Shown here: piece by piece, positions 20,397 to 28,318 of the stretch
Layout of the letters: every line of letters starts with the position of its first letter
How positions within the stretch are numbered: position 1 is the first letter of the stretch
Source: Gammaproteobacteria bacterium UBA2675
GTDB lineage: Bacteria > Pseudomonadota > Gammaproteobacteria > Pseudomonadales > Pseudohongiellaceae
DNA: 64,000 bases
Assembly: GCA_002354805.1 (NCBI GenBank)
Contig: DEMH01000001.1
Coordinates: forward strand, 1-64,000
Direction: 5' to 3'
The notes under the pieces: model-generated
What the model was told of the DNA's origin: nothing
Database searches by the model: none
The model's input: only the letters and a program-made list of their open reading frames with translations
Position numbers and translations under genes: made by a program

Positions 20397-20642
20397 ATGA
20401 ACCCATCCAGGCACATGGTCATTGACCTGAACATATATCCAGATGAATACCTGCGTCACTACCGTGGCAACGTGACGCAGGTCGTCTGCCGGGCACGCGA
20501 CGGCCGCACTGTCCGCTTCCCCTCATCCCTTTTGCAGCGCCATGTGACACACGATGGGGTGCATGGCACATTCCGTCTGGAGTTTGACAACAACTTCAAA
20601 CTGATTGCCTTTAATCGAGTTGATCCGTCGAGCTCTGTGTGA
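20397..20642 (+). CDS. DUF2835 family protein
   Basis: An 81-aa protein matching DUF2835: an N-terminal strand with YPDEYLRHYRGN, then RDGRTVRFPSSLLQRHVT and GTFRLEFDNNFKLI. These short gammaproteobacterial proteins are probably a beta-rich fold of unknown function. The ATG at 20397 lacks a strong ribosome site; ATG 20415 (MVIDLN) is an alternative. It precedes the DUF1853 gene by 12 bases. Confidence 0.82.
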   Translation: MNPSRHMVIDLNIYPDEYLRHYRGNVTQVVCRARDGRTVRFPSSLLQRHVTHDGVHGTFRLEFDNNFKLIAFNRVDPSSSV

Positions 20643-20647
20643 CGGCT

Positions 20648-20653
20648 TATACT
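20648..20653 (+). promoter_or_regulatory. TATACT hexamer just before the DUF1853 start
   Basis: TATACT directly abuts the GTG start of the DUF1853 gene (one base between). It may be chance, or indicate that translation begins further in. Confidence 0.2.
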
Positions 20654-20654
20654 C

Positions 20655-21611
20655 GTGAATCCCTCTTCGCAATTGAACTGGCCGGTCCTCAGACATCTGC
20701 ACTGGATGTGTAATGCGCCACAACTGATCACGCACCCGGCGGTGTTGCCAATGCAGTCCTGGCGCCCGTCAAACCTGACTTCAAAGCTGCTTCGCTGGCA
20801 GTCACAGCCGGAAGCAGCGCCGGCCTGGCTGCATGCGCGCGCACACTACCGCCTGGGCATCTATTTTGAAGATCTGTATGCAGGATTGATATCTGACTTG
20901 CTGGGCTGGCAGCTGCTGGCGCGCAATGTCGCTGTGCGCCAGAAAAGTCACACATTTGGCGAGCTTGACTTTGTGGTACAGAATCCATCAACAGGACTCG
21001 TTGAACACCATGAGATTGCCGTAAAATTTTATCTGGCTGTAAAGACAGCGGAGGGTTTAAGCTGGCACGGTCCCAACCCTGCAGATCGACTGGACATCAA
21101 GGTCAACCGCCTGCTGACACATCAACTGACACTCAGCGATCGGCCGGAAACCATCGCCACGTTGCGCCAGCTGGGCATCGCCGCCCCGGCAACCAAACGG
21201 GCCTTCATGCCAGGCTACCTGTTTTACCCGAGAAGGGATTATTTACAATCCAACCCCCCGATCTCCGCCATGCCTTTGAGATTCACTCTGCCTTTGGGGG
21301 CCGGGATCGACAGCGACCATCTTTCAGGGAGCTGGAGCTACGCAAATGAAATCAGTGAGACGGAATGCCAGCACTGGGTGCCGCTTAACAAGCCTCATTG
21401 GCTGGGCGACTGGCAGCAGGAGACTGAGGCCGATCCGGCGCTTGCAGCCGATTCAGTTCAGGCCGTGGAAATGACGGGTAAACCCAGGCTGTTTGCCAGG
21501 CTGGCGAGACAGCCGGACTCAGCCATGTGGACAGAGGTCGAGCGAATTTTTGTAGTGCCGTCGTCCTGGCCTGAAACTCAGGACTCGTCCAGAACAACCT
21601 TGAGCACCTGA
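20655..21611 (+). CDS. DUF1853 family protein
   Basis: A 318-aa cytoplasmic protein matching DUF1853: N-terminal LRHLHWMCNAPQLI, a central GELDFVVQ followed by HHEIAVKFYLA and the WHGPNPADRLDIKVNRLL segment. The E-x-D...E-x-K layout (GELDF, EIAVKF) resembles a PD-(D/E)XK nuclease-type core, a resemblance I note but cannot test. Start GTG 20655 fits the family N-terminus but has no strong ribosome site. The 3' end overlaps the convergent LysM gene by 34 bases. Confidence 0.8.
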   Translation: MNPSSQLNWPVLRHLHWMCNAPQLITHPAVLPMQSWRPSNLTSKLLRWQSQPEAAPAWLHARAHYRLGIYFEDLYAGLISDLLGWQLLARNVAVRQKSHTFGELDFVVQNPSTGLVEHHEIAVKFYLAVKTAEGLSWHGPNPADRLDIKVNRLLTHQLTLSDRPETIATLRQLGIAAPATKRAFMPGYLFYPRRDYLQSNPPISAMPLRFTLPLGAGIDSDHLSGSWSYANEISETECQHWVPLNKPHWLGDWQQETEADPALAADSVQAVEMTGKPRLFARLARQPDSAMWTEVERIFVVPSSWPETQDSSRTTLST

Positions 21612-22495
21612 CCCACTTTCAACAGGTCACCAGCGAGACCATTTTCACTGCGCAATGCTTCGACACTGGTCCGGTAGCGGCTGGCGATGCGCCACAATGT
21701 CTCTCCGGCGCGCACGCGATGCTCGAGTTCCCGAACCACCGGCGCACTGGCCTGCATCATGACAGGCGCGTTACTGGCCGACTCACCAGGTATCATCAGG
21801 GTCTGTCCGATATGGATCAGGTCGCCGCTGATCGCATTGGCTGCTCGCAACTGGGCAACAGTGGTATCCATTCTTGAGGCAATCGCCACCAGCGTGTCAC
21901 CACGTCGCACAGTGTATTCACGCTGCTGGCCCATGATGCCGGCAAGATACTGTTGGTAGGGTTCTGGAAAGACCGCAACATGATAATGTGGCGGGCGCCG
22001 CTCCCGGGTGGCGTCCAGTACTTTGTAGTCTTCCAGAGACAGCAATGTGCTCTCCAGCCAGCTGCGACAACGGGAGTTCGATGGGACGCGCAGGTCAAAG
22101 GCCATACCCGTCGGATGCACTGAGTCATTGTGGGCGTTGGCGGGCTGACGGGCAATTGGCCGCGTCATGCTGGTTACTGTCAGCTTTTCGCCACAGGCGT
22201 TGTGATATTGAGCACTGAGCCTTTCCAGCAGGGTTTTGACCTGCGGCTTCAGATAGGCGTAGGAAACATTGTGAATCACCATGTCACGATTGGCCGTCAC
22301 TTTGACCAGTTGGCCACGATTGACCAGATCAGAGACATCGCGGGACGTATGAGCGAACCCGTAGCCGTGCATGACCGCATGGGAATGTTGAAGATCCATC
22401 GAGGAACGAGAGCCGCGCAGGCTGCTTTGTGCCAGACTCTCCGACGCGAACGCCAGAAAGGACACGACTGTCAAAGCTGCTGTCAGAAGTTTCAT
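21578..22495 (-). CDS. LysM-domain protein with M15/DUF5715-like peptidase domain
   Basis: A 305-aa exported protein. Signal peptide at about 1-22 from the ATG at 22495. The N-terminal domain has the zinc-peptidase pattern HPTGMAFDLRVP (H-x6-D) and HYHVAVF (H-x-H), as in D,D-/L,D-carboxypeptidases of the M15 type. Two LysM repeats follow, YTVRRGDTLVAIA and HRVRAGETLWRIA, each about 45 residues. Together these predict a peptidoglycan-binding endopeptidase or carboxypeptidase in the periplasm. It overlaps the convergent DUF1853 gene by 34 bases. Substrate cleavage not proven. Confidence 0.82.
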   Translation of the reverse strand: MKLLTAALTVVSFLAFASESLAQSSLRGSRSSMDLQHSHAVMHGYGFAHTSRDVSDLVNRGQLVKVTANRDMVIHNVSYAYLKPQVKTLLERLSAQYHNACGEKLTVTSMTRPIARQPANAHNDSVHPTGMAFDLRVPSNSRCRSWLESTLLSLEDYKVLDATRERRPPHYHVAVFPEPYQQYLAGIMGQQREYTVRRGDTLVAIASRMDTTVAQLRAANAISGDLIHIGQTLMIPGESASNAPVMMQASAPVVRELEHRVRAGETLWRIASRYRTSVEALRSENGLAGDLLKVGQVLKVVLDES

Positions 22496-22819
22496 ACCGT
22501 CTACCCCACCGCTAAGTCTACGGTTTATTGTTGTCAGACTTTGCAAAATTTCGAACCCTCGGCGCCGTATTCTCACGTGGTTTATTTAAAAAGTCCAGCA
22601 CTGCAATGATTTTATTATTAAAAAATAGTTCTGAGCAGCTTTTCCAGGCTTCAGGTCATTCGCAATGGCCGGGCGACAGGCGTTATACTGCCAGCCTTAG
22701 TCTGACTCCATAGCAAAACAGTAACTGAACCGCACACCGAGCCGCGCGCCAGGTAAGCCGGGCAACAGTACCGACAAACCGGCGTGATGATCAATTTGCC
22801 ACCCCTGTAGAGGCCAACC
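22496..22819. other. 324-base divergent intergenic region
   Basis: Between the LysM gene (minus) and the TPR gene (plus). AT-rich near 22600-22630. TATACT at 22684-22689 could be a -10 for the TPR gene, about 130 bases upstream of its ATG, without a good -35. No RNA gene, terminator or convincing short frame seen. Confidence 0.5.
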
Positions 22820-24472
22820 ATGATCAACGCAAAGCCAGTCAACGTCAGAGATTTTTCACTCCGCGCAGCTTCCACTACAAAGGGCCTCATGGCACTACTC
22901 TGCGCAGCAACGCTCAGCAGCGGCGTGGCCGTCGCACAGACCGACACTGAGCAGCTTGACGTTGGCAGCGACCACATCGAGTTCCCTGTAAGCTGTGTCG
23001 ACGCCAGTTCAGAAACGTTTAATCGTGGCGTTGCCCTGCTGCACTCATTCTGGTTCGCCGACGCGATCAACACCTTCAATCAGGTGTTGGCCCAGGATCC
23101 GGACTGCGATATTGCCTACTGGGGTATTGCACTTGCACACTGGGGCAACCCCTTCGCCGGACAGCGCAATGCCCAGCAACTGGCTCGCGGCAGCAGCACA
23201 CTTGAGCAGGCCGGCCAGGCCGGCAGCGCCCGCGAGCAAGCCTATCTGGACGCCGTCAGTACATTGTTCTCTGATCACGATCCCGGCAACCAGCGCAACC
23301 GCACCCTGGCATACGAAGAAGCCATGGCAAATCTGGTCGCGGACTATCCGGACGATATGGAGGCAAAGATATTCTACGCCCTGTCAGTCAATCAAAATGC
23401 CTCAGCCAACGATCAGTCCTACAGCAAGCAATTGCAGGCTGCGGCCATCCTGGAGCCATTGTTTGAACAGCATCCTGAACATCCTGGCCTGGCACACTAT
23501 ATCATCCATGCGTATGACCACCCTCCTTTGGCAGAACGGGCACTGACCGCGGCAGAGCGCTACGCCTCGCTGGCACCAGACGCACCACATGCCCTGCACA
23601 TGCCATCCCATACTTTTACGCGGGTCGGCAGATGGCAGGCTTCGGTTGATACAAACCTGCGCTCGGCAGCGGCAGCGCAAAACGACGGTGACCCGGGCTC
23701 TGAACTCCACGCGCTGGACTACCTGGCATACGCCTACCTGCAGATGGCCCAGGACACTGAGGCCGCAGTAGTGGTCGCGAGGGCCAATGAACTGCGCGCC
23801 GAGGTGGATATCACCGCCGTCGGAGCCACACAGGCAGGCGCCTTTGCCATTGCTGCCATTCCGGCGCGATATGCTCTGGAGCGTGAACAGTGGGAACAGG
23901 CTGCCGGGCTGGACATCGTCCCCGCTGAAACGCCCCATACTCAGGCCATGACGCATTTTGCACGCGTCATTGGCGCGGCCCGAAGTGGCCAGCCGGAGCA
24001 AGCAAGTGAAGACATTGCGATGCTTGAGGAGCTGCATGAACGGGCTCAGGCCCGTCAGGACAGCTACTGGCAGGAGCAGATAGCCATACAGCTGCAGGCT
24101 GCCCGTGCATGGATTCACTTCGCCAGTGACGAGCCTGTAGACGCCATCCACTTGATGGCAGCCGCCGCCGATCGCGAGGACAACACAGATAAAGCGGCGG
24201 TGACCCCTGGCCCGCTGGTCCCGACAAGAGAAATGCTGGCTGACATGCTGATGGCACATGACGATCCGGAGCAGGCGCTGGCTGCGTATCAGGCAACCCT
24301 GCAACGCGAACCCAATCGCTTCAGGGCCATCGCGGGAGCAGCAAAGGCGGCTGAGGCAATCGGCAACCAGCAACTGGCAACAGACTACTATCAGCAATTA
24401 CTGGACATGGCCGGCGGGCAGATGAATAACCGGCCTGATTTACAGCGGGCAAGTGAGTTTGTGGGTAACTAG
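22820..24472 (+). CDS. Exported tetratricopeptide-repeat protein
   Basis: A 550-aa protein with a signal peptide (cleavage near GVAVA-Q) and TPR-like helical pairs over most of its length: ALLHSFWFADAINTFNQVL near the N-terminus, LADMLMAHDDPEQALAAYQ and ATDYYQQLL at the C-terminus. Conserved YWGIALAHWGNPF and HALHMPSHTF segments place it in a family of secreted TPR proteins of unknown function. It probably mediates protein contacts in the periplasm or outside. Stands alone. Confidence 0.75.
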   Translation: MINAKPVNVRDFSLRAASTTKGLMALLCAATLSSGVAVAQTDTEQLDVGSDHIEFPVSCVDASSETFNRGVALLHSFWFADAINTFNQVLAQDPDCDIAYWGIALAHWGNPFAGQRNAQQLARGSSTLEQAGQAGSAREQAYLDAVSTLFSDHDPGNQRNRTLAYEEAMANLVADYPDDMEAKIFYALSVNQNASANDQSYSKQLQAAAILEPLFEQHPEHPGLAHYIIHAYDHPPLAERALTAAERYASLAPDAPHALHMPSHTFTRVGRWQASVDTNLRSAAAAQNDGDPGSELHALDYLAYAYLQMAQDTEAAVVVARANELRAEVDITAVGATQAGAFAIAAIPARYALEREQWEQAAGLDIVPAETPHTQAMTHFARVIGAARSGQPEQASEDIAMLEELHERAQARQDSYWQEQIAIQLQAARAWIHFASDEPVDAIHLMAAAADREDNTDKAAVTPGPLVPTREMLADMLMAHDDPEQALAAYQATLQREPNRFRAIAGAAKAAEAIGNQQLATDYYQQLLDMAGGQMNNRPDLQRASEFVGN

Positions 24473-24698
24473 GTCGCAGGCGGGGATATCAGTGAAGTTG
24501 TTTTATTTGGCTATTATTTGGCCGGCCTGACCAACCCCGCGACCAGACACAGAGATTTTTTGTAAAAAAATCAGGCTGATGAACGTTGGCATGAACTCTG
24601 CAGGTCTTCTTGGGTCAAACCTGCCGACCAGTCGACGGTCGCAGGAGAAAAGCTTTCGATTACAGAATCGACCGATTGATCAATTGAGGATAAAGACT

Positions 24699-25046
24699 GT
24701 GTCCATGCCGGTACCACCTTTTAGACCCCTGCCGCTCTACGCCAAAGTCATTGCACTGGTACTGATTGCGGGTTTTGTCGTGATTGGCATCATTGGCATT
24801 CTTCTGCCGGTGATTCCTGGAGTGCTGTTCCTGTTTCTGGCAGCCCTGATGGCAACCCGGGTCTCCCGGCGGGCATCGGCTGCGGCGCATGCCAGTCCCT
24901 GGTTTCGCGAGCAGCTCAGGCAGTGGCGGGCATCCTCGCACTTGTCAGTTGGTCACAAGATCAAGTTGTCGCTGCTGATCGTGGCTCGAGCGTTCGTCGG
25001 CACCATTCGTGCGGGTCTGGGCCTGCTGCGCCGGGTGACGCGCTAG
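24699..25046 (+). CDS. Small membrane protein, YbaN/DUF454-like
   Basis: A 115-aa protein from GTG 24699, which has GAGGA 8 bases upstream; the same frame is open back to ATG 24579 but those 40 residues look unconserved. A hydrophobic block at about 10-45 forms two helices around LLPVIPGVLFLFLAAL, similar to the LPVLP turn of YbaN-type (DUF454) inner-membrane proteins. A basic amphipathic tail follows. An AT-rich hairpin lies upstream at 24554-24572. Function unknown. Its stop overlaps the convergent gene by 4 bases. Confidence 0.6.
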   Translation: MSMPVPPFRPLPLYAKVIALVLIAGFVVIGIIGILLPVIPGVLFLFLAALMATRVSRRASAAAHASPWFREQLRQWRASSHLSVGHKIKLSLLIVARAFVGTIRAGLGLLRRVTR

Positions 25047-25432
25047 TTTCGGACGCGGATCAGCACCGCTCCCCGATTCTCCTGCCTGTAGTCCAGGATC
25101 GTACCCTGGCTCTGCAGATAATGCAGTTCGGCCTGAACAGCATCGCCGATACGTCCTCCGCCTACGATCAGGCGCAGGTATTCAGCATGAGAATGTTGCC
25201 AGACACGATCAAGTGCAGCGCGACATTTTTCCAGAGCCACAACCACGGTTTCCCGTTGATGGGCAATATCTTCAGTCTCAATAGACCCGTCCGAGCAGCT
25301 CCACAGCGGACTGTCACATTTGCTGCACAGCGGTTCTGAATCCCGGTCCACAATACTGCCAGGACTGTGGCTGTGCTGCATGCCACAGATGAGACAGCAT
25401 CGCTGCCCTCGCTGTAGATATGAACCACTCAT
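25043..25432 (-). CDS. Hypothetical protein with N-terminal zinc-knuckle-like cysteines
   Basis: A 129-aa protein. Its N-terminal third has two CxxC-type pairs (CCLICG and LCSKCDSPLW) about 20 residues apart, a likely zinc ribbon; the rest is helical with AALDRVWQHSHAEYLRL. ATG 25432 has GGGGAG 7 bases upstream, which supports it being real. It is convergent with the membrane protein, with overlapping stops, and divergent from the rhodanese gene. No family recognised. Confidence 0.55.
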   Translation of the reverse strand: MSGSYLQRGQRCCLICGMQHSHSPGSIVDRDSEPLCSKCDSPLWSCSDGSIETEDIAHQRETVVVALEKCRAALDRVWQHSHAEYLRLIVGGGRIGDAVQAELHYLQSQGTILDYRQENRGAVLIRVRN

Positions 25433-25562
25433 GGATCTGCTCCCCAACCCTGTTTACCGCCGCAGGTACAACCAAACCTGAATAAATCCGTCGGAATGGG
25501 AGGCTCCCATCCTGCAGGCGGGACATTATCCGCAAACTGTGGCCGAGTGCAATCAGCCTGCG

Positions 25563-25568
25563 TATACT
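25563..25568 (+). promoter_or_regulatory. Candidate -10 for the rhodanese gene
   Basis: TATACT 53 bases before ATG 25621 in a divergent region. No clear -35. Confidence 0.35.
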
Positions 25569-25620
25569 GAAATCCTTTGCTGCGTTGCAGACCAAAGCCA
25601 CGAACACAATAGGAGGCAAC

Positions 25621-26511
25621 ATGAAAAAAATCGGGATTTTTGTTTGCCAGCTTCTGCTGATTAGCCTTTTCGCGGGTTCGACATCAGCCAGCCCTGCAGG
25701 GTGGTCACCTCTGCTCGAAGCCGCCCCGCTGCTGAATATTCTCTCCACTCAGGATTCAGTGCGCGTTCTGCACCTGACCGGAGACTACGATGCGGCACAC
25801 ATACCGGGCGCGGTGAATGCTCCTTACGCGCGCTTTCGCGGGCCGGAAGACAATGCTGGCCAGCTGCCTCCCATGACCGAACTGACGACACTGGTTCAGG
25901 AGCTGGGTATCACGGCAGACACGCCGGTCGTGCTGGTGCATGCCGGCAATGGCCCCGTGGACATGGGCGCTGCAACCCGCGTTTACTGGACACTGAAGTC
26001 TCTGGGCGTTGAACAACTGGCGGTCCTCAACGGCGGCCTGGCGGCCTGGCAGGAAGCCGGTTTACCGGTCAGTAATGAACCCGCCACTGTCACTGCATCC
26101 AGTTTCCAGCCCGAATGGAACGACCAGTACCAGGCGACGACCATGCAAATTGAGCGAATGCTCAATGACAGCGGTACGCAAATCGTTGATGCCCGACCGG
26201 CCGCATATTTCCGCGGCGAGCAAAGCACTGCCGCTCGTGCTGGCACCCTGCCTGGTGCCGAGAATATCAGCTTCACACAGTTTTTCGCCGGCAGCCGCAT
26301 GCAGGTTTCAACAGAATTGGCAGACACGCTGAGCGGCACACTGGATCGAAGCGCTGATTCCACCGTGACTTTCTGTAATACTGGCCACCTTGGCTCCATC
26401 AACTGGTTTGTGATCAGTGAGCTGGGCGGCTATGACAATACCAGGCTGTATGCCGAAAGCATCACGGAGTGGGCTCAGGATGCCAGCCGGCCCATGATGA
26501 ACGAACCATAA
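25621..26511 (+). CDS. Periplasmic sulfurtransferase, two rhodanese domains
   Basis: Thiosulfate/mercaptopyruvate sulfurtransferase-like protein, 296 aa, with a signal peptide (about 1-22). Two rhodanese domains: the first (about 35-145) lacks a catalytic Cys, as usual in tandem rhodaneses; the second (about 165-290) has the active loop CNTGHLG. ATG 25621 is set by a perfect AGGAGG ribosome site 5 bases upstream; ATG 25585 is rejected. It probably transfers sulfane sulfur in the periplasm; acceptor unknown. Confidence 0.88.
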   Translation: MKKIGIFVCQLLLISLFAGSTSASPAGWSPLLEAAPLLNILSTQDSVRVLHLTGDYDAAHIPGAVNAPYARFRGPEDNAGQLPPMTELTTLVQELGITADTPVVLVHAGNGPVDMGAATRVYWTLKSLGVEQLAVLNGGLAAWQEAGLPVSNEPATVTASSFQPEWNDQYQATTMQIERMLNDSGTQIVDARPAAYFRGEQSTAARAGTLPGAENISFTQFFAGSRMQVSTELADTLSGTLDRSADSTVTFCNTGHLGSINWFVISELGGYDNTRLYAESITEWAQDASRPMMNEP

Positions 26512-26535
26512 CTGGCCTGATTGAGCCTGCTTCCC

Positions 26536-26541
26536 TATACT
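26536..26541 (+). promoter_or_regulatory. Candidate -10 for the POT transporter
   Basis: TATACT 35 bases before GTG 26576, with TGGCCT 17 bases further upstream as a poor -35. Confidence 0.35.
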
Positions 26542-26575
26542 CCGAAAGGGACCATACAATCAGGATGCGTTTATC

Positions 26576-28285
26576 GTGACCAACAACAAGACCCTGCTGG
26601 GCCATCCGCGCGGACTGGCCATACTGTTTCTCACCGAAATGTGGGAACGCTTTTCTTATTATGGAATGCGCGCTCTGCTGGTCATTTACCTGACCCAGCA
26701 CTTCCTGTTCTCCGATGAACGCTCGACTGTGCTGTATGGCGCCTATACAGCACTGGTCTTTGTAATGACCATCATCGGCGGCATTCTTGCAGACCGCTAC
26801 CTGGGCTCTCGCAAGGCCGTAACCTTTGGCGCATTGCTGCTGGTACTGGGACACACCGGTATGGCTTTCGAGGGCAGCGGTTCACGTCAGATCATGAGCT
26901 ATCAGGGCAATGAGTATCAATTGACCCTGGATGGTCGTGGCGGCGATGCCAATCAGATCATCGTCTCCGAGTCGGGTGTCTCCCGCATCAGTTTTTCGGA
27001 TGCTGGATCCATGATGCAGGTGGCAGAGCCCGACACAGTGGGTTTGCCAGCCACCATTGCCGTATCGGAATACACCACCCGGGTTGAAACCGAATCGCTT
27101 TACGTCAATATTCTTTACCTGTCACTGGCGCTCATCATAACCGGTGTCGGTTTTCTTAAAGCCAATATCTCCACCATGGTTGGCGACCTCTATGAACCCG
27201 GCGATCCGCGTCGCGACTCCGGTTTCACCATCTTTTACATGGGCATCAATCTTGGCTCGTTCCTGTCATCGATCACCTGTGGTTATCTCGGTATTGTCTA
27301 TGGCTGGAAGTATGGCTTTGGACTGGCCGGCATTGGCATGCTGGCAGGCCTGCTGATATTTCTGCGCTACCAGCCCTGGCTGGAAGGCCGGGGAGAGCCG
27401 CCAAATGCTGACCGATTGCGAGACAAGGTTCTGGGCCCAATCAATCTGGAGTGGATGTGCTACCTGATCGGCATCGGCATTATTGCCATCTCGATGATCA
27501 TTGTCATGAACTCACATCTGGTGGAAGAAGGCTACGTGGGACTTCTTGGCCTGATCATTCTGGTACTGATGGTGGCCTATGCCATCTGGGGATGCCGGGG
27601 CAACGAACGTGGCAAAATGTTTGCGGCGCTGTATTTCATTCTGGCGCAGATTCCATTCTGGGCACTGTTCGAGCAGGCTGGCTCATCACTCAACCTTTTC
27701 ACTGACCGCCTGGTCGACCGCAGCATGTTTGGCATGACCGTGCCAGCACCGGTATTCCAGTCGCTGAACGCCGGCTTCATCATCATCTTCGCGCCATTGC
27801 TGGCGTGGCTGTGGGTCATACTGGCCCGCAGGAACCTTAATCCGTCAACGCCTGTCAAATTTGCGTTTGGCGTTTTCCTGGCAGGACTCGGGTTTCTGGC
27901 ACTGGTCGGCGGCATGGAGCTTTCCGGCGATGCTGGCATGACGGCGGTGTACTTCATTTTCCTGATTTACTGGATTCACACCATGGGCGAACTGATGGTT
28001 TCTCCGGTAGGACTGTCGGTGGTGACCAAACTGGCTCCCGCTCGTGCTGTCGGCATGACCATGGGCGCCTGGTTCCTGTACAGCGGTCTTTCAAACTACC
28101 TTGCAGGCATTATTGCCGCCGGCACCGGCGCCGAGACTATCGGTGGCCAGCTGACCGATACCGTGGCTGCCAAAGCCAATTACGCTGAGGTCTATACCAG
28201 TGTAGGATATGTAGCTATGGCAATTTCGCTGGCAATGCTGCTGGTTGCCCCCATTATCAAGAAACTGATGCACGATGCCGAATGA
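26576..28285 (+). CDS. POT/PTR2 family proton-coupled oligopeptide symporter
   Basis: Inner-membrane di/tripeptide uptake driven by protons. The 569-aa protein shows the family N-terminus EMWERFSYYGMRALLVIYL and the FYMGINLGSFLS signature in the middle, with 12-14 transmembrane helices. A periplasmic or cytoplasmic insertion of about 70 residues after helix 3 (about 95-170) is beta-like. GTG 26576 has AGGA 11 bases upstream. A peptidase of the M3 family follows 33 bases later, a sensible pairing of peptide import and hydrolysis. Confidence 0.93.
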   Translation: MTNNKTLLGHPRGLAILFLTEMWERFSYYGMRALLVIYLTQHFLFSDERSTVLYGAYTALVFVMTIIGGILADRYLGSRKAVTFGALLLVLGHTGMAFEGSGSRQIMSYQGNEYQLTLDGRGGDANQIIVSESGVSRISFSDAGSMMQVAEPDTVGLPATIAVSEYTTRVETESLYVNILYLSLALIITGVGFLKANISTMVGDLYEPGDPRRDSGFTIFYMGINLGSFLSSITCGYLGIVYGWKYGFGLAGIGMLAGLLIFLRYQPWLEGRGEPPNADRLRDKVLGPINLEWMCYLIGIGIIAISMIIVMNSHLVEEGYVGLLGLIILVLMVAYAIWGCRGNERGKMFAALYFILAQIPFWALFEQAGSSLNLFTDRLVDRSMFGMTVPAPVFQSLNAGFIIIFAPLLAWLWVILARRNLNPSTPVKFAFGVFLAGLGFLALVGGMELSGDAGMTAVYFIFLIYWIHTMGELMVSPVGLSVVTKLAPARAVGMTMGAWFLYSGLSNYLAGIIAAGTGAETIGGQLTDTVAAKANYAEVYTSVGYVAMAISLAMLLVAPIIKKLMHDAE

Positions 28286-28318
28286 GCCGTGCTGCCCGAA
28301 AAGATTCAGGAGTCAATT

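Noticed and set aside
23402..24397. 331-codon minus-strand open frame
   Set aside because: Shadow of the TPR gene; Cys/His-rich and low complexity, as expected from reversed GC-rich codons.
24554..24572. AT-rich hairpin as a terminator of the TPR gene
   Set aside because: GATTTTTT/AAAAAATC pairs, but the stem has only two G-C pairs and would be unstable.
24579..24698. Upstream start for the YbaN-like protein
   Set aside because: The added 40 residues look unconserved, and GTG 24699 has a better ribosome site.
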